DNA from: Gordonibacter sp. An230
GTDB taxonomy: Bacteria > Actinomycetota > Coriobacteriia > Coriobacteriales > Eggerthellaceae
Direction: 5' to 3'
Length of the DNA: 64,000 nt
Assembly (NCBI RefSeq): GCF_002159915.1
Contig: NZ_NFJP01000005.1
Span: forward strand, 106,891 to 170,890
Below, piece by piece: positions 51,274-60,447 of the stretch. The notes beneath the pieces are model-generated. The model was not told where the DNA came from, searched no databases, and saw nothing but the letters and a program-made list of their open reading frames with translations. Numbering within the stretch: the first letter of the stretch is position 1; every line of letters starts with the position of its first letter. A program made the translations under genes and the position numbers.

Positions 51274-52559
51274 ATGTACGGGCAACTCAAAAACGAACGA
51301 TAACTTCCGCGTCTCCTCGACAAGCGCATTGCGGAGGATTTGGAGGTGTTCGGTGCCGTATGCATCCAAGGGCCCAAATATTGCGGAAAAACGTGGACCG
51401 GGCGCAGTTTTTCGAACAGCGAGATAAGTTTGCTCGATCCGTCGGGCAGCTTCCAAAACCGGGAAATGGCAGAGCTTGCGCCGTCATTTGCTCTGCAGGG
51501 CGACCCGCCCCGCCTCATTGACGAGTGGCAGGAGGTGCCATCGCTTTGGGACGCGGTGCGAAACGAGGTTGACCGAACTGGCAAGTCCTCCACGTTCGTT
51601 CTGACTGGGTCGGCGGTTCCCCGTGAAAGCAAGCCGAGGCACAGTGGCGTTGGCCGTATCGAAAAGCTGAAGATGCGTCCCATGACCCTTCAGGAGTCGG
51701 GGGATTCAACTGCCGAAGTCTCTCTCCATGGCTTGTTCGAAGGCGATGTCCTTTTGCGCAAGGCTCCTGAGACGACGCTCGAGGTGCTTATCCATCTGGT
51801 GGTTCGAGGTGGATGGCCGGGATCGCTTCAATCTGCCGAATCCTCGGCCCAGCGTATGCCGCGCAACTATGTGGACACGCTCTCCTCGGACGACCTGTCT
51901 CGCGTTGACGGAATAAGGCGCGATCCGGAGAAGGTTTCCCGACTCCTGCATTCGCTGGCGCGCACCATGGAGCAGGCGACAACCGACAAGACGCTCATAC
52001 GCGACATGACTGCCGACGCGTCGAGCGCCCCTCTTTCGGCCGAAACCGTTGCCGACTACCTCCGGGCATTGGAGAAGGTATTCGTCATTGAGGAGATTCC
52101 CTCGTGGGCTCCCAACCTCCGGTCGTCTTTGCGTGTCAACAAGAAGCCGAAATACCATTTCGTCGACCCTTCCCTTCCTGCCGCCATCCTCGGAGCGTCG
52201 AGCGCGAAGCTGCTTGGCGACCTCAACACATTCGGGTTCCTGTTCGAATCCCTTTGCATGAGGGATTTGCTCGTTTACGCGGAGGCCATGCGAAGGTGTT
52301 CTTCTATCGTGACAAAGAAGGACTCGAAGTCGATGCCATCATCGAAGCGTCCGACGGGGCTTGGGCGGGTATCGAGGTGAAGCTAGGGCACAATCAAGCG
52401 GATGCGGCTGCGGCGAACCTGCTCAAGCTCAAACGGAAGATCGTGTCCGCAGGGGGTCGCGAGCCTTCGTTCCTCGCTGTTGTCGAGGGGATTGGTTCCC
52501 TTGCCTTTCGACGCGATGACGGAGTGCTCGTGGTTCCTGCACGGGCCCTTGGGGCGTGA
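51274..52559 (+). pseudogene. Broken DUF4143-type AAA ATPase
   Basis: The full-length relative would start at ATG 51274 (MYGQLKNER), but TAA interrupts at 51301-51303. The frame then continues LPRLLDKRIAEDLEVFG and the Walker A-like GPKYCGKTW. RLIDEWQEV and FVLTGSAVP are typical AAA/DUF4143 motifs. A frameshift near 52285-52295 moves the C-terminal VFFYRDKEGLEVDAIIE into another frame, which ends at 52559. The 150 bp upstream are clearly AT-rich. Both lesions suggest an inactive gene. Members of this family are abundant, with unclear roles. Confidence 0.8.
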
Positions 52560-52579
52560 GGCTTGCGGACCAAGGGCCC

Positions 52580-52760
52580 GCCGCCGACGAGATGATGGCC
52601 TTCGGCGATTCCATGAACGACTACGAGATCCTGCGCATGGCCGGCGCAAGCGTGTCTATGGGCAACGTGCGTCCCGCCATCAGGCAGATCGCCTCTCGCG
52701 CGATCGGGACGAACGCCGAGCGCGCGGTGCAGACCGAGCTGCGCGCCCTTTTGAGGGGAT
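52580..52760 (+). pseudogene. Duplicate 3' fragment of the HAD phosphatase
   Basis: The first 76 bp (52580-52655) are identical to 50874-50949, and the following 100 bp stay about 85-90% similar. The frame encodes ADEMMAFGDSMNDYEILRMA and continues past the equivalent stop. It lacks motifs I-III, so it cannot be active. It abuts the end of the DUF4143 pseudogene. Confidence 0.85.
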
Positions 52761-52797
52761 CGCGCAGCTCGACAGCGTCTCTCATGCCGGGGGGGTC

Positions 52798-53655
52798 CTA
52801 AGCGAAGACGGGCACGGCTCCCATCACCACGACATAGCGGAACGCGAAGCCGCCCACCAAGATGAGCGCCCACTCCGCAAGGGGAAGCCAGCTCGCCGCG
52901 TTCTCGCGTCGCAGACGGACGGCGGCCAGTGCGAGAGGAGCTACAATGCCGACGAGCACGACGCCTCCCCAGAACGGTGCTGCGTACGATCCTGAAACCA
53001 AGTTCGACACAGAAGCGTTTGCGGCCGCTGCTCCGCTGCCCTGCGTGCCTGCCGCCACCATGAGCAGGGCTGCGATCGCGATGGCCAGCAGCATCGGAAG
53101 CGCGATGCCCGCGGCGCGCACCCATGCGGGCAGGTCGTGGCTCTCGCCTCCGGCGAAGCGGTCGATAAGCCCATACGCTGCGTACCCGCTGTACGCAGCC
53201 GATACGAGGAAGGCTATAGGCAAGACGGCGAGGTTCCACAGCGGAAATGCCGGAGAGGTTCCCAGCAAAACGCCCGTGTACAGCGAAACGCCCAGGCCAA
53301 GTGCAACGCAGGCAAGCTCAAGCGCTCGCGGGACGACCCGGCAGCGCGCCAGCGAAACGATGCATGCGAGCGCTCCGACAAGGAACAGGCTGATGAGCAC
53401 GACGCCCCACATCATCACGGAGCCGAAGTTCCCCAGCAGGTTGAAGTAGCGAAGCGGATGCAAAAGCCCGCCTTTCGCGTCGACTGCCAAGATGAGCGCG
53501 CCTAAGGCCACGGATGCCGCGGCTACGACGAACCCAGCCAGCCTCACGGTGCGCGCTTTTTCGGCGCGCGGGCATGCGAGCGCGGTGAAGATGAACGTCC
53601 ATGCGCCCATTCCCGCGCAGAAAAGGTCGCATGCGACGATGCCGTCCCAAACCAT
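52798..53655 (-). CDS. NrfD/PsrC-family membrane anchor, module 5
   Basis: A 285-residue membrane protein with eight or nine helices, in the position of TtrC/NrfD. It would oxidise menaquinol and feed electrons to the 4Fe-4S subunit. Its start codon overlaps the stop of the upstream gene (TAATG), so it is translationally coupled. Identification rests on topology, length and operon order. Confidence 0.82.
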   Translation of the reverse strand: MVWDGIVACDLFCAGMGAWTFIFTALACPRAEKARTVRLAGFVVAAASVALGALILAVDAKGGLLHPLRYFNLLGNFGSVMMWGVVLISLFLVGALACIVSLARCRVVPRALELACVALGLGVSLYTGVLLGTSPAFPLWNLAVLPIAFLVSAAYSGYAAYGLIDRFAGGESHDLPAWVRAAGIALPMLLAIAIAALLMVAAGTQGSGAAAANASVSNLVSGSYAAPFWGGVVLVGIVAPLALAAVRLRRENAASWLPLAEWALILVGGFAFRYVVVMGAVPVFA

Positions 53656-54287
53656 TACTGCCTCCCCTCGTAGGGCGTCTTCACGTTGCCGCCCTGGTGG
53701 ATGGCGGAGACGCGCGTCATGCCCATTGTGTCGTCAAGTCCCACGTAGCGCACCGAGGGGGCCATGCCCATGTCCTCCAGCAGCACTTCGGTTCCCGGCG
53801 CTTCGACAAGGCGGCGGGACAGATCGCTGTCGGGGTCGTTCGGATCGCCGAACATGCGGGCTCCGGTCACGCAGTTGCCCACGCATGCTGGCAGCAGTCC
53901 GTTGCTTACGCGATGCTCGCAAAACGTGCACTTATGGACATCGCCCGATTCGTCGTTGAACCAGCGCACGCCGTAGGGGCAGGCGGCCATGCAGTACTTG
54001 CAGCCAATGCATTTGTCAACGTCGATTTGAACCGTGCCGTCGTCGGCGACGTGGCTTGCGGCCGTGGGACATACGTGGACGCAAGCGGGATTCTCGCAGT
54101 GGTTGCACAGCTTGGGCAGGTTTGCCCGGCGGATGAATCCGGCGCCGTCCTCCACATCCCAGCTCTCGATCCAGGTGTTGAATTTGGTCAGCGGGACCTC
54201 GTTTTCCATCTTGCATGCTATAACGCAGGCGTTGCAGCCGATGCAGCGCGAGAGGTCGACCAACATCTCATACTTTCGATCAGCCAT
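53655..54287 (-). CDS. 4Fe-4S electron-transfer subunit (TtrB-like), module 5
   Basis: A 210-residue four-cluster ferredoxin subunit with CIGCNACVIAC, CNHCENPACVHVCP, CIGCKYCMAACP and CTFCEHRVSNGLLPACVGNC. It sits between the catalytic and anchor genes and carries electrons between them. GATHGER-like export motifs are absent; it would be carried out with the Tat-tagged catalytic subunit. The start ATG 54287 follows GGAGGGTC. Confidence 0.92.
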   Translation of the reverse strand: MADRKYEMLVDLSRCIGCNACVIACKMENEVPLTKFNTWIESWDVEDGAGFIRRANLPKLCNHCENPACVHVCPTAASHVADDGTVQIDVDKCIGCKYCMAACPYGVRWFNDESGDVHKCTFCEHRVSNGLLPACVGNCVTGARMFGDPNDPDSDLSRRLVEAPGTEVLLEDMGMAPSVRYVGLDDTMGMTRVSAIHQGGNVKTPYEGRQ

Positions 54288-54305
54288 GATCGCTCAGACC
54301 CTCCT

Positions 54306-57300
54306 TTACGCTTTCTCGATCTTGTACATGCCGCCCGAACGTCCCGGCGTTCCGGAGTCGTTGTCGTTGAGCGGGTAGACGACGTCGTCGCCCAACGTGG
54401 GATCGAGCATCGTGTCGAGGTGCACGCCGGCGCCGATGGCGGGATCGCCTTTGGTGAGCTTGCCATCGATCTCGACGTCTTGGGCTCCGTAGGCGCGATG
54501 TCCGTATCCGTAAGCCACGGCGAACGTGCGCCTCGCAACGCCGCCGCGCACCCATGCCTCGCCTTCCATGACGTCGCCCGTGGGATTGGTCACGCGCACC
54601 GTGTCGCCGTCCTTGATGCCCAGCTCATCAGCATCGTTCTCGTTGATCTCGATGTAGTTGTGCTCGCAGAGGTCGCGCATGAGCGGGCTGTTCGCCAGCA
54701 TCGAGATCGAGCGGAAGCGCGGCTTGTAGTTCGTGGAGACGAACGGGAACTCCTCTTCGGAGTAGACATCGGTGAACAGACGCTTGTCGGCGAACGCCTG
54801 GGGCGTGTAGGACAGGGTGCCCGACGAATAGCTGCCATCGTAGTCGTTTTTGCGCGTGGCGCGCACCTCGCTGTAAAAGAGGGCCTCGAAAGGAGCGGTG
54901 CTGTCTCGCTTGATGTAGGCGTTACGTCCGCTTTCGGGGTCGAGGGCGTCCTCAACGGGATGAAACCGACCGCCACGGGAGATCACGTTCAGGACTTTCG
55001 GCCACTCTTCCTCGGTGACGGCTTGTCTCCACTCTTCGGGAAGGTCGTCGAGCGCTTGCAAACGAACATCCTCTTCGGAGATATCGGCTACGGGCTCGCC
55101 GTCGAAGGCGAGGTTCGCGAAGGCTTTCATGAAGTAGTCGCAGGCGTCGTTGATGGGCCACCAGGCGCCCTCGGCGTCCTGCACGGCCTTGTCGCCGAAG
55201 CCGGGCACGTCGCAGGCTTTGGCGACGTCCACGAGGAACGTCTCGATGCTGGCGTAGCGACCGTCGTCGAGTTTCATGGAGCCGGGCTCTTTGACGCGCC
55301 AGCGCAGGGCGTCTCCGTAGCCGACCCAGCCTTCCATGTTGAGCGTTCCGAAGCTTTCGTAGGGGTTCGTGTCGGGAACCACGTAGTCGGCGTACTGCGT
55401 GTCCTCGCCGATGACGACGTCGCAGGAGATGAACAGCGGAACCACTTCGGGATCCTTCAGCTTGTCGATGACCTCGGAGCGCATGGCGCCGGGAATGCAT
55501 TCGAGCGAGGTGCGCATCCAGTTGAGGATGATCTTCGCCTGATAAGGGTATTGGTTCACGATGGAGGCGAGGGCCTGGCTGTCGGCAGAGCTTTCCACGG
55601 GGAACCATGGCAGCATCGGCTTGGGATCCTTCTCTCCGGCGGCCACGCGGTTTTTGTACTCGTCGGTTTTCTCCCACGCCTTGCCGTTGCGGGCGATGCA
55701 TTGGGCTTTCGAGATGTCGGGCTTGCCCTCGACGGTGCCCAGCTTGTAGCGCTTGCCGTCGGCTGTGGTGCTAGCGCCCATGTTCGAAGGCCCGCATCCG
55801 CCGATCATCTCGTCCGAGCCGATGAGCGCGTTGAGCATTCGGTAGGCCAACGTTGTGTCCACGCCGGTCACGCATGCCGAGCCGCCCATGAGGCGTGCCG
55901 ACGATTTGGTGCCGTGCGAGGTGAACTCCTTGGCGATGCGCTCGATCTCGGATGTCGGCACGCCGCATTCCTCCGAGTACTCCTCGATGGATCGCTCGTG
56001 CACCGACTCGTCGAACAGGGAGAAGGCGGTGCGCACCTTCACTCCGTTGACCTCGCCTTCGAAGCGCAACTCGGCCTTCTCGCACTGGGTGTTCACCGTC
56101 GGCTGCCCCGTGGCGGCGTCGATCACCACCTTGTACGTTGGTTTGTCGGCCGCCTTCCCTTCGAAAGCGGGCTCTTCAAGGCCGGCATCGGCCGGTCGCA
56201 TGAGCCTGCGATGGTTCGGGTGGCTTTCGTCCACGATGACCAGATGGGTCGCGTTGCTGAACGAGGCGTAACCGGCCTCCCAGGCGGGTTCGATCCACGG
56301 TGCCGTCAAGTAGTCCTCGGCGTACGCTTCGTTGTCGATGATCCACTGCGATGCCGCGCAGGCGAAGGCGGCGTTCGTGGTGGTTTTGATGGGGATCCAG
56401 TTGATGCCCTTCATGGTGGGGGTCACATTGCCGTTGCCCAGAACCGGGTCGAGGACGTCCATCGTGCACTCGCCTGCCGCAAGGCGCGTCGCCGAACGCT
56501 TGGCCATGCCCTGGAAGCTGTTGCCGGTGGCTCCGGGAAACGATCCGCACCACAGCAGGTACTCGCAGAAGTCCACATCGGAGATGGCTCCCTTTCCGCC
56601 GATCTTCGACATGTTCTTGGCCACTTGCGCTCCGCCGCAGCTGGCCGAATGGCCGAATACATTGGTGGTGCCGTAGGCCCCTCCGAAGCGCTGCCAGATA
56701 GCCTGGCGACCGTCGGCTCGACCGCCCATGAGCAGCACCTGGTTGGATACGGCTCCCAGGTCGGGCTGCTGGGGGTCGATGGGGGTCTCGTTGTCGTGGA
56801 GCGCTTTCAGACCTTCGATGTGCCGATCCTCGCCGATTTCGGCGAAGAGCTTGCCGCCCTCGGTCACTTCTTGGATGAGCTGCTCCCAGCTGATGGGCTT
56901 CCACTTGCCCTCGCCTCGCGCGCCGGCGCGCTTGAGCGGCGTGGTAATGCGGTCTGGCTGGTTGTAGGCGTCCCATGTTCCCATGCCGCGCGCGCACATG
57001 GTTCCGGGCATGGCCTGTCCCTTGGCGCTCGAATAGCTCATAGAGCGGTATGCCTCTTCAAGGGGCTCCTCGAAGTGCAGCACCGGATACGAGCAGTTCG
57101 GATGGTACGGATTGCCGGCCACGGAAAGGACGCGTCCGGTTTCTCGGTCCATTTTCACGCGGTTGCCGCAATCGCAGTAGCATCCTAGGCAGGTGCTGTA
57201 GCGGATGATGACGTCGTCGTTGACGGTCACCTCGCCGGTTTTGGGGTCGACCGTCGCTTCGACAGGCTGTCCTTGCTTTGGCGCGGGGAAGTCGGCCTCG

Positions 57301-57413
57301 CTCGCAAGGGCGGCGGTGCTTTGATGATCGAGTCCTACTCCCATAACCGAAAGGGCTCCCGCTGCGGCGGTCGCTTTCACGAAGCTCCTTCGGCTCAGGT
57401 TCACCGATTCCAT
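54306..57413 (-). CDS. Tetrathionate-reductase-like molybdoenzyme, catalytic subunit, module 5
   Basis: A 1035-residue molybdopterin oxidoreductase. SRRSF at 7-11 is the twin-arginine motif. Cluster ligands are Cys75, Cys78, Cys82 and, after a long insertion, Cys140 (MCARG). A CxxCxxxC motif with a fourth cysteine nearly 60 residues later, plus a length above 1000, is typical of the TtrA/SrrA/ArrA branch. Cys259 in FGHSASCGG is a candidate molybdenum ligand. The substrate could be tetrathionate, another sulfur oxyanion or an organic acceptor. ATG 57413 has GAAGGAGGGAGC upstream. It heads a three-gene operon. Confidence 0.86.
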   Translation of the reverse strand: MESVNLSRRSFVKATAAAGALSVMGVGLDHQSTAALASEADFPAPKQGQPVEATVDPKTGEVTVNDDVIIRYSTCLGCYCDCGNRVKMDRETGRVLSVAGNPYHPNCSYPVLHFEEPLEEAYRSMSYSSAKGQAMPGTMCARGMGTWDAYNQPDRITTPLKRAGARGEGKWKPISWEQLIQEVTEGGKLFAEIGEDRHIEGLKALHDNETPIDPQQPDLGAVSNQVLLMGGRADGRQAIWQRFGGAYGTTNVFGHSASCGGAQVAKNMSKIGGKGAISDVDFCEYLLWCGSFPGATGNSFQGMAKRSATRLAAGECTMDVLDPVLGNGNVTPTMKGINWIPIKTTTNAAFACAASQWIIDNEAYAEDYLTAPWIEPAWEAGYASFSNATHLVIVDESHPNHRRLMRPADAGLEEPAFEGKAADKPTYKVVIDAATGQPTVNTQCEKAELRFEGEVNGVKVRTAFSLFDESVHERSIEEYSEECGVPTSEIERIAKEFTSHGTKSSARLMGGSACVTGVDTTLAYRMLNALIGSDEMIGGCGPSNMGASTTADGKRYKLGTVEGKPDISKAQCIARNGKAWEKTDEYKNRVAAGEKDPKPMLPWFPVESSADSQALASIVNQYPYQAKIILNWMRTSLECIPGAMRSEVIDKLKDPEVVPLFISCDVVIGEDTQYADYVVPDTNPYESFGTLNMEGWVGYGDALRWRVKEPGSMKLDDGRYASIETFLVDVAKACDVPGFGDKAVQDAEGAWWPINDACDYFMKAFANLAFDGEPVADISEEDVRLQALDDLPEEWRQAVTEEEWPKVLNVISRGGRFHPVEDALDPESGRNAYIKRDSTAPFEALFYSEVRATRKNDYDGSYSSGTLSYTPQAFADKRLFTDVYSEEEFPFVSTNYKPRFRSISMLANSPLMRDLCEHNYIEINENDADELGIKDGDTVRVTNPTGDVMEGEAWVRGGVARRTFAVAYGYGHRAYGAQDVEIDGKLTKGDPAIGAGVHLDTMLDPTLGDDVVYPLNDNDSGTPGRSGGMYKIEKA

Positions 57414-57475
57414 GCTCCCTCCTTCTCGTCTCGTGGGTTGAAAGCCAGCCTATTGTGGTGCGTGGGTCGGCGGCG

Positions 57476-57501
57476 CGCATGGGCAGGTCGTGACCATTTT
57501 G
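57476..57501 (-). promoter_or_regulatory. Shared upstream motif, copy 1 (module 5 operon)
   Basis: CGCATGGGCA, five variable bases, then TGACCATTTTG. The same 26-bp block with 22 identities lies at 60156-60181 before the TorD-like gene, in the same orientation and at a similar distance (62 versus 49 bp from the start codon). Here TGACCA continues into TTTTGTTGGTC, giving an inverted GACCA/TGGTC pair at 57492-57507. Confidence 0.7.
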
Positions 57502-57697
57502 TTGGTCGTGGGGCGTAAAAGCGAGGCGGCGCATGGTGAGAACGGGGTGAGAAGCACGAGGGGAGGGCATCCCCATGATGTGACCAGATCGGTTGGAACA
57601 CGATCTGCGAACAGGTGTTATGATATACTTGATTCATTTGGTGTCAATTAGGGAAGCAGTGCGGGGGCGCGTGGCGTCTTGCGTAAGAGGAAGGCTC

Positions 57698-59410
57698 ATG
57701 GCGGAAGGCTTTGCGGGAAGCATTCGGACGTACGTGACGCGTAACATAGGATTCGCGTTCTTTCTGGCGTGGAACTACATCGCGCTGTTCGGATGCGGCA
57801 TGGCCGTAGGGACGTTCGTTCCTTACAATCTTGAATTCATTTGGATAGCGTCGGCGGTGTCGGAGTTGGTGTGCGCATTGGCGGGCTTGGGCCTTGCGCG
57901 TTGCGGGGTGTCCCTCGACCACCCTTCTTGGGGTGTGGCGGGGGCGGCGTGCGCGGTTGCCGGCAACATCGCTTTATGGTTGAGCTACATCGTCATAGAG
58001 TGGTATTGGACGACGTTCGCCATCGCAGGCCTCCTTCTGGGCGTGGGCGTTGCCGTCATGACGGCCGTGTGGGGCGGACGCTTTTCGCTGAGCTCCCATT
58101 CGGCGATCGAGTTCGACACGATGGCGAGTTTCGTGATCGCGTTCGCGCTGTACTGCGTCACGCTTCCCATCAAACTGTACGGCGTGGTCGACTTGATCGT
58201 GGCGTCCGCCCTTCCGGCGGCGTCCATGTATCTGGCGTTTCGGTCGAAGGGTCGGACGGACGGGGTTGAAGCCGGTCTTGCCGAGGCGGTCGAGACGCCG
58301 ACCGCAACGGCTGTCGCGGCTGCGGGGGAGGGTGCCGAGGAGGCCGGGTCGCGCCGCTTCAGGGACGGGGCTTCGCCCGGGCTCCGTGAGCTCGAAGGGG
58401 CGCCGGCTTCGCAAGGGGCGTTTTGCCGCGAAATGCGGCGCTCGCTTTCGACGTTCGCCATGATCTCGGCGCTGTGGTTTCTTGTTTCCTTCATGCGCGT
58501 CGTGGCTGCTCCGGTGGGCGCTTACGACCGCTACCTTCATTACCTGATTCCGTTTTTGTGCGCCATCGTGGTGGCGGTGGCCCTGTTCGCGTTGCTTCTG
58601 CGCTACGCGCGCTATATCAGCATCACGCTGTCGTACCGCTGGGAGATACCGTTCGCCCTTCTTGTTTTGAGCGTGCTCTGGCTCGGGCATGAGAACCTGT
58701 ATGCGCGCATAGTGGCCTACTCGATGAATTTCATGGGGATGTTCGGCATTCAGCTGAGCTGCTGGATGGCCGCCGCAAAGCATTTGAGGAGACGCCGCGA
58801 ATTGGCGACGGCGGTGTTTCTGGGGATCGCCGCCGGGCAAGGGCTCGGCATCGTGCTGGGGTGCTCTGCGGGGCTTGCGGCGGTGAACCTGCTGCCGATG
58901 GACGTACGGCTTGGGGCCGCCCTTGCGGCGGTGGCGATAGCCGTGTTCGCGACGATGCTCACGGGGTTCAACCCCCATTGGCGCTTGGACGCCCGATCGC
59001 AAAGGCTGGGCGGGCAGGATGCGAGGGGTACAAGGGACTTGGCCGTAGAGACGACGTGCGAAGGGGGCTTTGAGACTGAACGGAACGCACGCGAAAGCCG
59101 CGGCCTCTCGGCTGGCGCTCTCATTGCGGATGGCGCCTCGGATGCCGATGGGGACGAGCCGGAGCGCGAGGAGGTGCGCCTTGAGCGCCTGCTTCAGCTC
59201 AAGGCGCGGTCTTTGCAGCAACGCTATGGGCTGACCAGGCGCGAGACGGAGATATTGGAGCTGTTGCTCGCAGGACGCACTCGCCCCTACATTCGCGACG
59301 AGTTGACGATCTCCCTGAACACGGTGCACTCGCACGTCAGCAATATCTTCCAGAAATGCGACGTTCATTCCCAGCAGGAGCTGATCGATCTGGCGTACTG
59401 CCGGGATTGA
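57698..59410 (+). CDS. Membrane LuxR-family regulator, module 5
   Basis: A 570-residue regulator with about 12 hydrophobic segments, a polar insert near residues 185-250 and a C-terminal LuxR helix-turn-helix (LTRRETEILELLLAGRT then SLNTVHSHVSNIFQKCDVHS). ATG 57698 follows AGAGGAAGG; an upstream in-frame extension lacks a site. A TTATGATATACTT stretch at about 57618 is a likely promoter. Divergent from the tetrathionate-reductase-like operon. Confidence 0.9.
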   Translation: MAEGFAGSIRTYVTRNIGFAFFLAWNYIALFGCGMAVGTFVPYNLEFIWIASAVSELVCALAGLGLARCGVSLDHPSWGVAGAACAVAGNIALWLSYIVIEWYWTTFAIAGLLLGVGVAVMTAVWGGRFSLSSHSAIEFDTMASFVIAFALYCVTLPIKLYGVVDLIVASALPAASMYLAFRSKGRTDGVEAGLAEAVETPTATAVAAAGEGAEEAGSRRFRDGASPGLRELEGAPASQGAFCREMRRSLSTFAMISALWFLVSFMRVVAAPVGAYDRYLHYLIPFLCAIVVAVALFALLLRYARYISITLSYRWEIPFALLVLSVLWLGHENLYARIVAYSMNFMGMFGIQLSCWMAAAKHLRRRRELATAVFLGIAAGQGLGIVLGCSAGLAAVNLLPMDVRLGAALAAVAIAVFATMLTGFNPHWRLDARSQRLGGQDARGTRDLAVETTCEGGFETERNARESRGLSAGALIADGASDADGDEPEREEVRLERLLQLKARSLQQRYGLTRRETEILELLLAGRTRPYIRDELTISLNTVHSHVSNIFQKCDVHSQQELIDLAYCRD

Positions 59411-59449
59411 TGTCGGCGATGAGGGTGGCTACCTCTTACTGCCGCTTTC

Positions 59450-60106
59450 TTAGGAAGGCTTGCGGAGGGCTTCGTCGAGAACGGCATGAACCGCTTGGGC
59501 GGCCAAAGTGCATACGCGGGCGTAGAAGTCCCGATACGTGCGTTCGAGGCATGCGGCGGCTGCAGGGATCCAGGTGCAAGCGTGGTCTCGGGCGAACGTT
59601 TGCGCAAGCTCGATCCAACGCGCGGCTTCGTCGCGCTGCCCCGCTTCGTTCGCCTTGGCGCAACGCTGCACGCAGAATGCGAGAAATGCCAGTTCTGAGG
59701 CGATTGAGTCGGGTTTGAGCGTCGAGATGGCCAGCGGATAGCCCACGAGGGCCCGATGGTCGAAGCCAACTGCACGGTAGCATCGAAGGACGTGGTCGGC
59801 GCGGCCGCTCTCGATTCCCGCGTAGCGCATGGCCCCGTTTTGGTCGACGCCTCCTCCCACGATGCTTCCTTCTCTGAGCGGCACGTACAGAGGGCTTGAA
59901 GTTACGAACATCCGGTCGTAGTAACGTTGTTTGAGGCCGTCGTCGGCTTCTATGTCGTCGAATCCGGGTGCGCCGAGCACGTTCGCCACGCGGCGCATGT
60001 CGGATACGACCTGCGAGGTCGGTTCGTTCAGGAACGCTTCGGCGCATGCGTCGAGCACTACGCCCAACCCGCGAACGAGCGGCGCGCTGTCGTTGCTATC
60101 GGTCAT
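59450..60106 (-). CDS. TorD-family chaperone, module 5
   Basis: A 218-residue helical protein of the TorD/DmsD chaperone family, expected to mature the module 5 molybdoenzyme before Tat export. The segment KPDSIASELAFLAFC matches the family core motif. ATG 60106 follows AAAGGA; longer in-frame starts overlap the regulatory motif at 60156. It is transcribed separately from the reductase operon, convergent with the LuxR gene, yet carries the same upstream motif. Confidence 0.8.
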   Translation of the reverse strand: MTDSNDSAPLVRGLGVVLDACAEAFLNEPTSQVVSDMRRVANVLGAPGFDDIEADDGLKQRYYDRMFVTSSPLYVPLREGSIVGGGVDQNGAMRYAGIESGRADHVLRCYRAVGFDHRALVGYPLAISTLKPDSIASELAFLAFCVQRCAKANEAGQRDEAARWIELAQTFARDHACTWIPAAAACLERTYRDFYARVCTLAAQAVHAVLDEALRKPS

Positions 60107-60155
60107 GGTAATCCTTTCTTCCAGCGCCTTTACGATACCTTGCTGGAGCTGGTTT

Positions 60156-60181
60156 CGCATGGGCACGATATGACCATTTTG
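60156..60181 (-). promoter_or_regulatory. Shared upstream motif, copy 2 (TorD-like gene)
   Basis: Second copy of the motif described at 57476-57501. The outer parts (CGCATGGGCA and TGACCATTTTG) are identical; only four central bases differ. Confidence 0.7.
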
Positions 60182-60412
60182 CCGCGTATGCGGCTTGGCG
60201 GACGGCCGAACGAGGCTTCGCGCGGCATTCGCCAGCAGCGGATGGGGACGGCCTGTCGGCATGGAGCCGGGCCGTCTCGCACGTGAGCGGCGCGGGGTCG
60301 AGAGCATCGTCCGAATCGGGCGAGTTGGGCTGTCGGAGGTGCGAAGCGGCTTTTGCGGATGCGGCCCCGAGTGTCGTTGAGCGACCCCTTTGGCGCAGCC
60401 TGCCGCCTGCGG

Positions 60413-60441
60413 TTGACGTGAAGGAGCGCCGGAGGTATGCT
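60413..60441 (+). promoter_or_regulatory. Sigma-70-type promoter of an orphan transcript
   Basis: TTGACG (60413-60418), exactly 17 bp, then TATGCT (60436-60441). One of the best -35/-10 matches in the window. It points away from the TorD gene and toward the terminator at 60616. Confidence 0.65.
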
Positions 60442-60447
60442 TCTAGT

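Noticed and set aside
53601..57188. Plus-strand open frame of about 1195 codons opposite the module 5 operon
   Set aside because: Mirror frame of three genes with clear cysteine motifs on the minus strand; composition is Val/Gly/Arg-rich without domains.
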